Source of the DNA: Planctomycetota bacterium
GTDB taxonomy: Bacteria; Planctomycetota; B15-G4
Assembly: GCA_021604805.1 (NCBI GenBank)
Contig: BQJR01000003.1
Span: 186,001-250,000 of the forward strand
Reading direction: 5' to 3'
DNA: 64,000 nucleotides
Each line of letters starts with the position of its first letter. Within the stretch, counting starts at the first letter, position 1. Both the position numbers and the translations under genes were made by a program. Under the pieces are notes generated by a model. That model saw only the letters and a list, made by a program, of their open reading frames with translations, searched no databases and was not told the origin of the DNA. Shown here piece by piece: positions 8,801 to 17,029 of this stretch.

Positions 8801-11063
8801 CAGGTGAGCGGACGTAAGCCTGCAGCGGCTTGTAGTTGTCACGCGGCGACGGCAGGAAGTTGCCCAAGGCAGAGGTCTCGACCAAGCCCGTAGAAGCGCG
8901 CAACACCTTCGTGGTGAGACCACCGGAGAGCGGCAAGGCCCACTCTGCCGTTGGACCGAGGCTCGTCTGCGCGTCCCCCTCGAGGGTGTTCGTGTCGAAG
9001 TCCTCGATGAACGTGTCGGTGATCGTGATGCCGGGTCCCGCTTGCGGGTCTGCAGTGATCACCGTGGAGATCGCGCTCGCACCCAAGTTCACGATCGGTT
9101 CACCAGGGTTGCTGACCACCACGCTGCCGCCCACCAGGCTGCTGAACGTGTTGCGCTGCATCACCGACACACTCTGACCGATGGGCAGGATGCCGACAGG
9201 ACTGACGCGCACGAGCGCCCCCGTTTCGGAGTTCGTCACGAGCGCGACGTTGACATCGATCTCCATGAAGCCAGCGGTCAGGGCGCGCGCCGGACTGAGT
9301 CCACCGGGGAAGCCACCGAGCGGCATGTCGAAGGCGGCCACGCCGGCGACCGCCGTGCTCACGCTTCCGGTGTCGATGTTGATGCGATCGATGGTGTCGG
9401 TGCTGCGGTTCAGCGCGAGCACTGTGCGGTCACTCTCGAACACCATGTCGGCGTAGGCGGAACTCAGGTTCAGGAGGACGTCGCCTGCCTCGTTCAAGAA
9501 CACACCGTCGTCGTCACCGAACACACCGTTGGAATCGCGGTCGATCGGCTGGAGACGGATGATGCTCGGGAAGGGCGCACCGATATCATGGGCCAGAGCA
9601 AAGAGCTCCCCACTGGGAGCCTGGGCGAGGTCGATGATCTCACGATCCGCCGGACCGACCACCTCAGCGCTGCGGAACCCCGTGACGCCGTTGCCCACGG
9701 CGAGCGAAACGAGCACCGGCGGACCGGGCGTCACTCCCGGGCTGGGGCGACGCCGGATCACGGTCGGGAGCAACTCGTAGATGCGACGCGTGGCCTGGTC
9801 GTAGGTCACGAGCCGACCATCAAGCAAAGTCGTGAGACCGACGGCCGAATCCAGGCCCGTGTCGAGCGCGGCAGATGCGGCGCCTTCGTCGGCCTCGACA
9901 CCGAACTGCGCGAAGCTGGGGTCACCCATCAGGCGATCGGCGACACCGAGTTGATCGCTGTCACCCAGCACTTCGAGGATCGCGAAGAGCAGGTCGGGGT
10001 CGCGACCCGGAGCCAGCGAGACCGGCTGCCCGGGCAAGCTCGCGTCGGGGCCGACCAGCACACCCGCCGACTGCAACACGACGTCGTTGCCGTTGCTCGC
10101 GGGAGCGTCGCCGACCTCCAGGCCCGACAGGGCGGAGAAGGCCGCGTGGGCACCAAAGGTGTTCGCGGGAACCTGATGCGCCACGAGCAGTTCAGTGGCT
10201 CGGCTGCGCATGAAGAAGTTGCCGTCGACCAAGCCATCGCCATCGATGTCCGTGCCGCTGAGGTTCGCGGTCGTGGGCAACAAGGCGCGGTCGTAAGTGA
10301 GCAGGATGCTGTCGGGACCGGGCGCGAACACGTCGGCGCCGCCCGTGATCGGCTGGTTCGAGAAGATCCCGGGGAAGAAGGTGTCGGTGCCGTCGGCGGG
10401 GATCTTGGCGATCACTGCCGGCGGGTCGGCCGCGTTGGGGTCGAGCGGGAAGTAGGCGGCCTCGTTGGAGGTCGTGCCGAACTTCACCGTGCCACCGGAG
10501 CCGAGCAGGTTGTCGATCATGGACAACGGGTTCGTCGACACGAGCGCGGTGTAGATCGAGGCCGGGAACAGCCCGGGGATCGAGCCGGCCGGGGCCGACA
10601 CCACGGGGTGAATCGCGCCCGTGGGAACAAAGGGGCGGAACTCCACCGTGTTACCGACCGGCACGTAGGTGCCCTTGGCCGGGATGACGGGGTTCGAGGC
10701 GGGCGCCCCAGCGCTCGGGTCGATCTCGCCGGGCGTGGTGAACACCGGGAGCGTGGTCTGGTCGAAGGTCCCGACCGGAACACCGTCGAAGCGGAAGATC
10801 ACCACGGTGTTCAGCGGGCCACCGAGACTCGGCGGCGAGGCCGTCGCGTCTTCGAGCGGCGGCGTGGTCGTGGTCGTCGTGGGCGCGGTGCGGAAGCTGA
10901 ACCCGAGGAAGGACACGCCCTCTGCAGGATCAGGATTCGCCTTCTTGCCACCGCCACCACCACCGCCACCACCGCAGCCGGTGAGCAACACCAGCGCACT
11001 GAGCAGAGCGAGTGCCGTTGAGCGGAACACGAATCGAGGGAAGCGGTCGCGGGCTGCGATCAT
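5856..11063 (-). CDS. Giant glycine-rich Ig-like lipoprotein (1735 aa)
   Basis: A 1735-residue exported protein. The signal peptide ends LVLLTGC and the lipid-anchored cysteine is followed by nine glycines. N-terminal residues about 45-120 contain an SbsA-like Ig domain (VVIFRFDGVPVGTFDQTTLP). Residues about 410-620 contain beta-propeller-like text (AVLALNRSTDTIDRINIDTG). The centre, about 870-1280, is strikingly glycine-rich with blocks such as GGPGGPGGGRGGDAHP and GGGGGGSGGAILLQAAGTI, alternating with short hydrophobic strands of the kind seen in beta-helical adhesins. The C-terminal third is acidic and mixed. It begins inside the stop of the upstream 1306-residue lipoprotein (ATGA overlap). 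Probably a cell-surface structural or adhesive protein; no enzyme motif was seen. Confidence 0.8.
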   Translation of the reverse strand: MIAARDRFPRFVFRSTALALLSALVLLTGCGGGGGGGGGKKANPDPAEGVSFLGFSFRTAPTTTTTTPPLEDATASPPSLGGPLNTVVIFRFDGVPVGTFDQTTLPVFTTPGEIDPSAGAPASNPVIPAKGTYVPVGNTVEFRPFVPTGAIHPVVSAPAGSIPGLFPASIYTALVSTNPLSMIDNLLGSGGTVKFGTTSNEAAYFPLDPNAADPPAVIAKIPADGTDTFFPGIFSNQPITGGADVFAPGPDSILLTYDRALLPTTANLSGTDIDGDGLVDGNFFMRSRATELLVAHQVPANTFGAHAAFSALSGLEVGDAPASNGNDVVLQSAGVLVGPDASLPGQPVSLAPGRDPDLLFAILEVLGDSDQLGVADRLMGDPSFAQFGVEADEGAASAALDTGLDSAVGLTTLLDGRLVTYDQATRRIYELLPTVIRRRPSPGVTPGPPVLVSLAVGNGVTGFRSAEVVGPADREIIDLAQAPSGELFALAHDIGAPFPSIIRLQPIDRDSNGVFGDDDGVFLNEAGDVLLNLSSAYADMVFESDRTVLALNRSTDTIDRINIDTGSVSTAVAGVAAFDMPLGGFPGGLSPARALTAGFMEIDVNVALVTNSETGALVRVSPVGILPIGQSVSVMQRNTFSSLVGGSVVVSNPGEPIVNLGASAISTVITADPQAGPGITITDTFIEDFDTNTLEGDAQTSLGPTAEWALPLSGGLTTKVLRASTGLVETSALGNFLPSPRDNYKPLQAYVRSPAPPDTFIIGSSTAVNGGIDYVDDPEVSTSMGVYREIFLNTISQEFPLPNGSTPGISEPTTVQGGRFAFGDFIVPPGVRVIGIGSNPLVITASGSVVIGGMIDVSGRTGLTDDSFDSGFLPVRGGPGGPGGGRGGDAHPTIFDPSGPGSIDQYVTPEKAENGLGPVVSATGKISFQPVGGRGAVSTAGYRPTNSDDSFPAAGVITPATPGTHPDMPGFRHSSDWMLGSEIHRPPGGGGGSFRSVGQPSHYGSGSYLVQSDSTFFPFSMCGSMNDQFQFIQYGNEENLQRGLMPNTPLQCVYMLGTPGNLSYRLPGTLPGVSPFADGNPENDFLGEGGEVPVLIGGQGGGGGGTRVDSIDQSEWAADRLGAPDSLTPPFYTFLSLGVLTSPTVYDSKGGAGGGGGGAVQIRSFGDITIQRTGYIKATGGIGGGGEVIGNSISAGGGGGGSGGAILLQAAGTITLEADATNTEAGYLDADDMAQGASLNVSGGFGDDARDDPQDPNNAFQQDLQYHHGRGDGGQGGMGIIQLQAGIDLEVEPGVTMFANQRAVLKYGDGSEPVSERWNPRIEDDQRDHPYLRGLYDPQDDNDLRPFDVRYIDMLHYRYFNNNDTGPVDHFYTLNGAYPPIIPHPTGDMGQSLIHESPASSGTFWGDTKMMEHPDVPGLMVVQEPEPEKRIKLMNPIEDTLRRIDEGGPNIQSNLKNAADQLFNDNYEPELFAQYGHAPGIPYEPDDEIPFAVRLSDTFIARVLADEDKNQTTGNPVMIEQDGQMILDPSTLVSRLPVVHPDKTPKPLSGTSRGISKWLDYAGATIRSRALDGRSPPFFEPINGTFNAAQGPVSPELDGVVMISGNAPDAPTLAKLVKNAEAKLSAGTNPPPLNDIKVDAPDVPIGGGISGIENAVSNNAMVSLMFQGAYTVRSGSHVPDLTTLTPWVSDLTELDGFPLVRFQVVFNLDSDDPQFSFGASSMRPAVDYVRMRSTY

Positions 11064-14000
11064 GGGCTCACCTTCCGATACGGGATGACCACGGTGTCGA
11101 GCGTGGGCGCGAAGACCGCGTTCGGCGAGACACCGAACGTGGCGCGGAACTTCACGAAGTTGCGCGGCTGACTGCCATCGCCGGTCATGAGTTCATCGAA
11201 GTCGTCTTCAGTGGCGTCGACGTAACCAGACGAGAAGACAAAAGCTGCGAAGTCGAGATCGGGACCCGCGAGGATCTCGACCTTCACGTCGCCGCTCCCG
11301 GCCGCTTCAGCCAGCGGGGGTTCGATGATCGGGCGGACGACCTCGATCGACTCGCCGGGGTCCGCCTCGACCTCGAGCGTGGGCGACTCCACGATCGAGA
11401 CGCGCTTGCGGTACTTCCAGAGCATGTAGTAGCGACTGTTGTCGCCGTAGGTCTGAGGCGCCGGCGTGATGCCGGGCTCGAGAGCCATGGCGTTGTTCGG
11501 GAGCGGCCCATTCGGCCCGGCTTCGGCACCGGGGATCAGGCACTCGGCCACTTCGTCCTGCTGCATCGTGCCCGTGAGCGACTCAGCGCCACCACCACCG
11601 TTCAAATGATCGGAAGGAGGCGTGCCATAGCCCTTCCAGAAGGTCTTCGGTGTCCCCTGTTGACCTGGGTAGGCCGTGACATTCGGAAGCGGGTAAGCGA
11701 GTTGTCCGCTGGCGAAGTAGTAGTTCGCGTTCGGGTTCTCGCGACAGACCGGGAACTTCACGAAGCAACCTTCGTTCGGGTTCACAGGCATCGTGGCGGC
11801 GCTGTTGAAGAGCTCGCCCTTCGGCAGCGGGCCAGCAGGCTGCAAGTTGTTACCACCAGGGTTTGAGCAATCCTGCACCAGGCGCGGCGGGAGGATGTAG
11901 TCCTCAGCCGGGATGATGCGCATGCCGTTGTTGAACTCCGGCGGGACCACGTCGGCAGCGAAAGTTCCCGGCTCGAGCAGCGGACCGCCTTCGCCTCCCA
12001 AGAGGTTGTAGCTGACCGGCGCGGCGCCACCGAAGGGCGGCGGCGTGTTCAGCCCGATCTCCTGGCTCCAGTTGGGGATGCACGCGGCGAGCGGGTCCTG
12101 TCCCTGGCTGAAGGTGCGGAAGCGCGGCAAAGTCGACGTCAACAGACCCGGGCCGAAGCGGTAGAGGTTGAAGCGACTCGGCGCCACCGCGTTCGGCTTG
12201 ATGCGGTACTCGATCAGCATCGGGAAGCGGTTGTCGTACGGGAACGAGAAGATGTCGGGACGGTTGAAGAACGGGTCCGAGCCGGTGTTGAACTTGGGGT
12301 AGTCCAGGTACAGGTTGAAGCCCGTCGAGAGGCTGCCTGCCGAGAGCGGCTTGAACAGATTGCCCTGCAACATCGCGTAGGGCGTGTCGCGCTTCACCAC
12401 GAAGCTGTGCTTGGGTTCATCCTCGACGAAGTCGATCAGCGCAGCGTCGACGGGGCCGTTCGGGTCGCAGCCCTTGCACGCTTCGTTGTACTCGAGCCAG
12501 TTGCAGTCGAACTGTCGGATCAGGCCCGTATCGCCACCCTGCGTGGGAATGCCGGCGTTCTGGTTGGTGCTCGGCCCGAAGCCGCTACCAGACCCGCTCA
12601 AGCCGACCACGATGCCCATCGCGTCGAGGCTCGAGGTGCTGACGACGTTGTCGAACGGCGTCCACGCCAACCCGACGAGATCCAAGACGACACCCAGGAA
12701 GTCGGACTTCGAAGGCGAAGCATCCGTCGCGCGGAAGGCGTGCTGCATACGCGCGCCGAACGGCGAGTTGAGCGGCATGCTCACGCCGAAGCCGACTGCC
12801 AGCAGGAAGTCTTCGCCTTGTGGGTTGGTGAAGCTGCCGGGTGACGGCGCGTTGAAGTCGTCGATCAGGTGCTCGATGACCGTGGCCGCGCCACCCGTCA
12901 GGCGCCCCGGCGCGTTGAGGCCGACTTCGATCGTGCGCGGACCGTAGATGAAACGACGATCGATCGTGCCGTCGTCGTCGAAGTCGATCGGCAGTTGGTC
13001 CGCGTACTCCACGCCTTCCGTGACCGTGTCCTGCGGGAGGCCATTGTCGGGCGGCGAGAAGATCGACGTCACGGCCTGCCCCATGAAGCGGTGCACGACC
13101 GCGCGATAGTCGGGGTCGGAGTTCGCCTCGGTCTGGAAGTCGATGCGGAAGTCGACGGCGGGCGGGAAGGCGCCCAGGCCAGGACTCGAATCCGACAGCA
13201 TGAAGTTGTCGGAGTCTCCCTCGTCGAGCAGCGCATTGGGCAGCCCCAACCCGCGACCACCCAAGTCGGTGATGCTGCGCACACCGAGGAAGTCGAGGTC
13301 GCGAAGCTCTTCCAAGTTGGCCGCGCTCAGGCTGTCGGACAAAGCAGTGATGGTGCTCGCGCTCGGAGCGGTGCGCAGCACGAGGCTCAGGTTCGCCGCG
13401 CTGCCGCCGAAGCCGACGAATTCGGAAGTGGAGTTGAGCTGGTCTTCGAGCACAGGCATGAAGCGCACGACATCACCCGTAGACGAGCTGTCGATCGCGC
13501 CCAAGCGCATCGCGCGGAAGCCGGGGTTCGTGCGCGACAAACTTCCGTCGGTCACGAAGAAGCTCTCGTAAGCACGGAAGCTGCTCGAGTCCATCGGCTC
13601 GCTGAACTGCATCTGCAGCGAGGACTTCGGCGGCAACGGGAGGAAGGTCCCGGTCGACGGGTCCCAGCGGTCGGTCCGTTCCACACCGAACTCGTCGAAG
13701 ACGCGCACGAAGTAGCGCAGGTCGCTGTTGAAGACGTCTTGCGGGTCGTTGGGGTCGCGCGGGGCTTGGTTGGCGTCGACCGTGACAGCGGCCAACTCGC
13801 CGGGGTCGAGGGGCAAGGGACCCGGGATCGGCTCGAAGAACTCAGTGCGGTTGAGCGTGTAGGTGTCGCCAGCTTGAACAGCGGGTGGCAGCTCGGCATT
13901 GGCGGCCAAGCGGAAGACGGCCGTCCCCGCCTGGTTGAAGTTCGTGGTGACGACCAGGCTGTTCTCCACGCCACCACCCGAGTTCACGATCATGCGTGCA

Positions 14001-14980
14001 CCCGCCCACTCACCCAGGCCGCCGTTGGCGAGCACATTGGGGAGTACGGGCAGCGTGCCATCGGAGAGCTCGAAGGCAGGGCCATCGGGCGTGCTCACTG
14101 CGGTGATCGCGGAGAGTGTGCCGTCGAGGCCGACCTCGCGAACGATACGCGGCGAGGTGAGGTCGGGCAGGAAACCGTTGAAGCCCTCCGTGCCGGCTTC
14201 CGTCTGGAGCAACACAGCATCGAGTTGACTGTTGCCGGGATTGAAGGGCACCAAGCCTGCGAGGTCGGGGCGCTTCGAAAAGATGGTGGCGTCGGTTGCG
14301 AGGAGCGCGCCCGTGCCCACGCCGAGCACGACTCGAAGGTGACCTTCGGGATCCTCGACCGCGCCGCCCATCAGGTTGAACACGAGCGGACTGGCCGCGA
14401 AGCCCAAACTCGAGGGGGTGATGCCCACGATCACGACACGCTTGCCCACCACGAACGCGCGTGACGGTTGCAACACGCCAGCCTTGTTCCGCACTTGGAT
14501 CGTGCTGGCGCTCGTGATCAGGCCGAGAGCCGACGGGTTGGTGTCGTCGAGGTTCAGAGTGGCGCGATCCACCGGCTTCGAGAACTCGAGCACGACCGCG
14601 GCGTTGCGCGGCACGAGCGGGATCTGAGGAGTGATCGGATCCGTGATCTGCGCGAGGTTGATCGCAGCCAGGTCGGTGAGCTGCGTGCCTGGGTTCAACG
14701 GCTTCGGGAAGCCCGCGAGCAAGACACCCGTGTTCGGATCGACCTCTGCGAGCGACGCCGGGTTGACCAGCGGCTGCGTGGTCGACAAGCCACCACCCGG
14801 CGTGAAGATCGGTCGCGCGATCGCGCCGCCGATCACGAAGAAGTCGACATCAGGATCGAGCGAACCTGCTCCGGGCCCCGTGCTGTCATCCTTGCTCGAT
14901 CCACCACCGCCACCGCCGCATGCAAGGAGGCTGGCGAAGCACACGCTGAAAATCGCGAACAGACGCAGAGTGCGCGTCAT
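11060..14980 (-). CDS. Large Ig-like lipoprotein (1306 aa)
   Basis: A roughly 1306-residue predicted lipoprotein. I chose the ATG at 14980 because it is preceded by GAGGAG eight bases upstream and opens a proper signal peptide, MTRTLRLFAIFSVCFASLLAC, with six glycines right after the cysteine; the ORF extends 183 bases further upstream without a signal. Several SbsA-type Ig-like units are visible, for example NAAVVLEFSKPVDRATLNL near residue 125 and SSLQMQFSEPMDSSSFRAYE near residue 455. The middle and C-terminus carry long non-repetitive segments with scattered Cys residues (a CKGCDP motif and others). Its stop overlaps the start of the 1735-residue lipoprotein. Likely an envelope protein; function unknown. 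Confidence 0.8.
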   Translation of the reverse strand: MTRTLRLFAIFSVCFASLLACGGGGGGSSKDDSTGPGAGSLDPDVDFFVIGGAIARPIFTPGGGLSTTQPLVNPASLAEVDPNTGVLLAGFPKPLNPGTQLTDLAAINLAQITDPITPQIPLVPRNAAVVLEFSKPVDRATLNLDDTNPSALGLITSASTIQVRNKAGVLQPSRAFVVGKRVVIVGITPSSLGFAASPLVFNLMGGAVEDPEGHLRVVLGVGTGALLATDATIFSKRPDLAGLVPFNPGNSQLDAVLLQTEAGTEGFNGFLPDLTSPRIVREVGLDGTLSAITAVSTPDGPAFELSDGTLPVLPNVLANGGLGEWAGARMIVNSGGGVENSLVVTTNFNQAGTAVFRLAANAELPPAVQAGDTYTLNRTEFFEPIPGPLPLDPGELAAVTVDANQAPRDPNDPQDVFNSDLRYFVRVFDEFGVERTDRWDPSTGTFLPLPPKSSLQMQFSEPMDSSSFRAYESFFVTDGSLSRTNPGFRAMRLGAIDSSSTGDVVRFMPVLEDQLNSTSEFVGFGGSAANLSLVLRTAPSASTITALSDSLSAANLEELRDLDFLGVRSITDLGGRGLGLPNALLDEGDSDNFMLSDSSPGLGAFPPAVDFRIDFQTEANSDPDYRAVVHRFMGQAVTSIFSPPDNGLPQDTVTEGVEYADQLPIDFDDDGTIDRRFIYGPRTIEVGLNAPGRLTGGAATVIEHLIDDFNAPSPGSFTNPQGEDFLLAVGFGVSMPLNSPFGARMQHAFRATDASPSKSDFLGVVLDLVGLAWTPFDNVVSTSSLDAMGIVVGLSGSGSGFGPSTNQNAGIPTQGGDTGLIRQFDCNWLEYNEACKGCDPNGPVDAALIDFVEDEPKHSFVVKRDTPYAMLQGNLFKPLSAGSLSTGFNLYLDYPKFNTGSDPFFNRPDIFSFPYDNRFPMLIEYRIKPNAVAPSRFNLYRFGPGLLTSTLPRFRTFSQGQDPLAACIPNWSQEIGLNTPPPFGGAAPVSYNLLGGEGGPLLEPGTFAADVVPPEFNNGMRIIPAEDYILPPRLVQDCSNPGGNNLQPAGPLPKGELFNSAATMPVNPNEGCFVKFPVCRENPNANYYFASGQLAYPLPNVTAYPGQQGTPKTFWKGYGTPPSDHLNGGGGAESLTGTMQQDEVAECLIPGAEAGPNGPLPNNAMALEPGITPAPQTYGDNSRYYMLWKYRKRVSIVESPTLEVEADPGESIEVVRPIIEPPLAEAAGSGDVKVEILAGPDLDFAAFVFSSGYVDATEDDFDELMTGDGSQPRNFVKFRATFGVSPNAVFAPTLDTVVIPYRKVSP

Positions 14981-15371
14981 CTTGTGACTCCTCGGTTGAG
15001 GCACGGTGTGGACGAGTGTCGGACACGGAACAGGTGATCGCCGAGTCGGGGCCTCGGCATGCCCACACACGAGGTCAGCTCGCCCGCAGGGAAGCGGGAA
15101 AGCTCCGAGACGAGCGAGAGCCTCCCGCCCTGAAAGGGATCGGGACGCTCGGACGTTCCGCATTCGGGGCTGCGATCGGACCTAGCGTGGAGCATGTTCA
15201 ACTCTACCTTTTTGCTTCGGGGCCGGAGTCGACGAATCAGCCCCCAACGGCATGACAGCAGGCCATTCAGGCCAATTGTGGGGTGACGGTCCCAGCCGAC
15301 TTGGGTGCGCCTCCGATGCGCGGGGAACCAGCAGACGCGGCGCGCTTCGGGCGAAGGGCGGCAGCGAGCCC
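14981..15371. other. 391-base intergenic leader region
   Basis: Lies between the start of the 1306-residue lipoprotein and the end of the MnmE-like gene. I see no convincing gene. It holds the GAGGAG Shine-Dalgarno of the lipoprotein gene close to 14990 and must contain the promoter of the lipoprotein operon. A TTGAAC near 15200 on the minus strand is not followed by a well-spaced -10. No clear terminator follows the MnmE-like gene. Confidence 0.5.
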
Positions 15372-16313
15372 TCAGCCGAGCGCGGACTCAGCCAGCAGGG
15401 CTCGATGGAGCGGGAGCAGTGGAGTCCAGGAATCGTCCTCTGAGGGGCGATTCAGGCCGAGGCTGGCGCCGACAGCTGTGAGCAGCTCGGGCACCCCCTC
15501 GCCGCTCGCGCCCGACACTCGCGGGAGCTCGCCCGGCTCCCGCTCGTCGGCTCGGCCCAGCACCCGCAGGCAGAGCGTCGTCCCCGACAGCGGTTCCTCT
15601 TGCTCGGAGCTGAGCAGATGCACCAGGAGATCCGCTCCGTCGCTGACGGTGGTGGCTGCCGCCGAGCCTGCCGCGTCTTCGAGCTGGATCGGCACGCCAC
15701 AGACCTGGAGCTCTTGCGTCACGGTGTCGCGCGTGGTGCCGGCTTGGTCGGATACCAGGGCACGCGTTTCGCCGCTCAGGCGGTTGAAGAGCGTGCTCTT
15801 GCCGGCGTTCGGGAGGCCCACGAGCCGCACCTTGGGAGGCCGCAAGAGGTAGGCCCCGAACGGCAGCAAGGCGCGCGCGCGCTCCCAGCCCTGGGGGAAC
15901 CGGTCGCCGTGCTGGCGCTGACGCCACTGACCGAAGAGCTGCGCGAGGGGGCCTCGTTGCGCGGAAGCCAGCGCCCGAACACCGCGCAAAGAACGTGTGG
16001 CGGCCGCGCACTCCAAGATCGGCGCCTGAGCGGGGACGACCCGCAGCACCTGCTCGAGTTCGCGGGCGAGCCGCTCCGCGCCGTGCGCGTGGATCTCGAG
16101 CGCGTCGCTGCGCCCCAGCACCACCACTTCGTCGAGCCGGCGTTCCGCGTGCATCAAGTGCCCCAGCGCCCAGCGCCCGGCGGAAGGCCATGCGCGCGCG
16201 CGTCCGTCGCGGCCGAACAGCCGCACCCCTTCAGGAATCGCGCCGCGAGGCACTCGGAAAATCGTCAGCGCGGCGCTGCCGGGCGCGGTCAAGCGCCGTG
16301 CGGCTCCACTCAT
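15372..16313 (-). CDS. Truncated MnmE/TrmE-like GTPase
   Basis: A 313-residue protein related to MnmE, which with MnmG modifies the wobble uridine of certain tRNAs. An N-terminal folate-binding-like part is recognisable (AALTIFRVPRG at 14-24; LEIHAHGAERLARELEQVL at 72-90). The G domain follows, with P-loop GLPNAGKST (166-174), AGTTRDT (191-197) and DAAG (213-216). Differences from true MnmE (about 450 aa) are large. No NKxD motif is seen (a weak GRAD is in its place), and there is no C-terminal helical domain with the catalytic Cys of the CIGK motif. It starts in an ATGA overlap with coaX, which fixes the start. It may be a degenerate paralogue or a different GTPase built on the MnmE fold. 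Confidence 0.7.
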   Translation of the reverse strand: MSGAARRLTAPGSAALTIFRVPRGAIPEGVRLFGRDGRARAWPSAGRWALGHLMHAERRLDEVVVLGRSDALEIHAHGAERLARELEQVLRVVPAQAPILECAAATRSLRGVRALASAQRGPLAQLFGQWRQRQHGDRFPQGWERARALLPFGAYLLRPPKVRLVGLPNAGKSTLFNRLSGETRALVSDQAGTTRDTVTQELQVCGVPIQLEDAAGSAAATTVSDGADLLVHLLSSEQEEPLSGTTLCLRVLGRADEREPGELPRVSGASGEGVPELLTAVGASLGLNRPSEDDSWTPLLPLHRALLAESALG

Positions 16314-17023
16314 GACGTCGCCGCCCAACGCGCCAAGCCGCGGTGCACGAGCAGCGGGTCGACCTCCAAGCGTTGCGTGTGACGGGAAGCCGCCGCCCAA
16401 GCAGCGCCCCATCCTCCCGTGACGAGAACGCGCGCCCGCTGGGCCTGCGCTCCCAGGCTGGCCAAGGCCTCTTCGAGCAGGCGGTCCACGCCGCCGACTG
16501 CCAGCCCCCACGCGCCCGCCGACAACGCCCCGGTCGTGTCGACGCCCAGCTCCAGGCGCGACGGCGTCCCCCCGAGTGCGGGCAAGGCGTGCGTCGCTTG
16601 CGACAGCCCGAAAAGGCTCGCGGAAGGGCCCGGCGCGATGAACCCGCCGCGATACACGCCCTCCGCATCGAGGACGTCGAGCGTGAGCGCGGTGCCAGCG
16701 TCGACGGCGATGGCGGGCCCCGCCCCCACGGCGAGTGCGAGCGCGAGCCGATCCTGGCCGGCGGTGCTGGCGAGGCGCTCGTCAGCCAACGGAAGTGGGA
16801 TGCCACTCAGCCGGCGAGGCTCGGGGAGCCCGCGCGCTCTCACAGCGTCACAGAAAGCCAGCCAGCGCGGTTCGGAGACCGCGATCCCCGCACAGGCGCC
16901 ATCGACCAGCGCCGCAGCGATCAGCGGCTCGGCAGCGATCTCCAAACTGAGTTCGACGCCGACGTGCGTGCGCACGTGCCGCGCGACCCCCACCGAGCTG
17001 TTGCCCACATCGACCGTGAGCAC
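16310..17023 (-). CDS. coaX: Type III pantothenate kinase
   Basis: A 237-residue ASKHA-fold kinase that phosphorylates pantothenate in the first committed step of coenzyme A synthesis. The N-terminus MLTVDVGNSSVGVA carries the phosphate-1 motif with D5 and N8. AVDAGTALTLDV near residue 110 is the characteristic CoaX motif, followed by GGFIAPG. Type III enzymes are insensitive to CoA feedback and need a monovalent cation, which is family knowledge. The gene starts 6 bases after the stop of the PDZ protein and overlaps the MnmE-like GTPase by 4 bases, so the three are likely co-expressed. Confidence 0.9.
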   Translation of the reverse strand: MLTVDVGNSSVGVARHVRTHVGVELSLEIAAEPLIAAALVDGACAGIAVSEPRWLAFCDAVRARGLPEPRRLSGIPLPLADERLASTAGQDRLALALAVGAGPAIAVDAGTALTLDVLDAEGVYRGGFIAPGPSASLFGLSQATHALPALGGTPSRLELGVDTTGALSAGAWGLAVGGVDRLLEEALASLGAQAQRARVLVTGGWGAAWAAASRHTQRLEVDPLLVHRGLARWAATS

Positions 17024-17029
17024 GCCCAG

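Noticed and set aside
9042..11021. A 659-residue plus-strand reading frame opposite the large lipoprotein
   Set aside because: High G+C leaves long open frames on the antisense strand. This one is rich in Arg, His and Glu with no recognisable fold and lies wholly inside a lipoprotein gene with a signal peptide and Ig-like domains.
12869..14464. A 531-residue plus-strand ORF over the 1306-residue lipoprotein
   Set aside because: No start signal or domain; typical of antisense open frames in this base composition.
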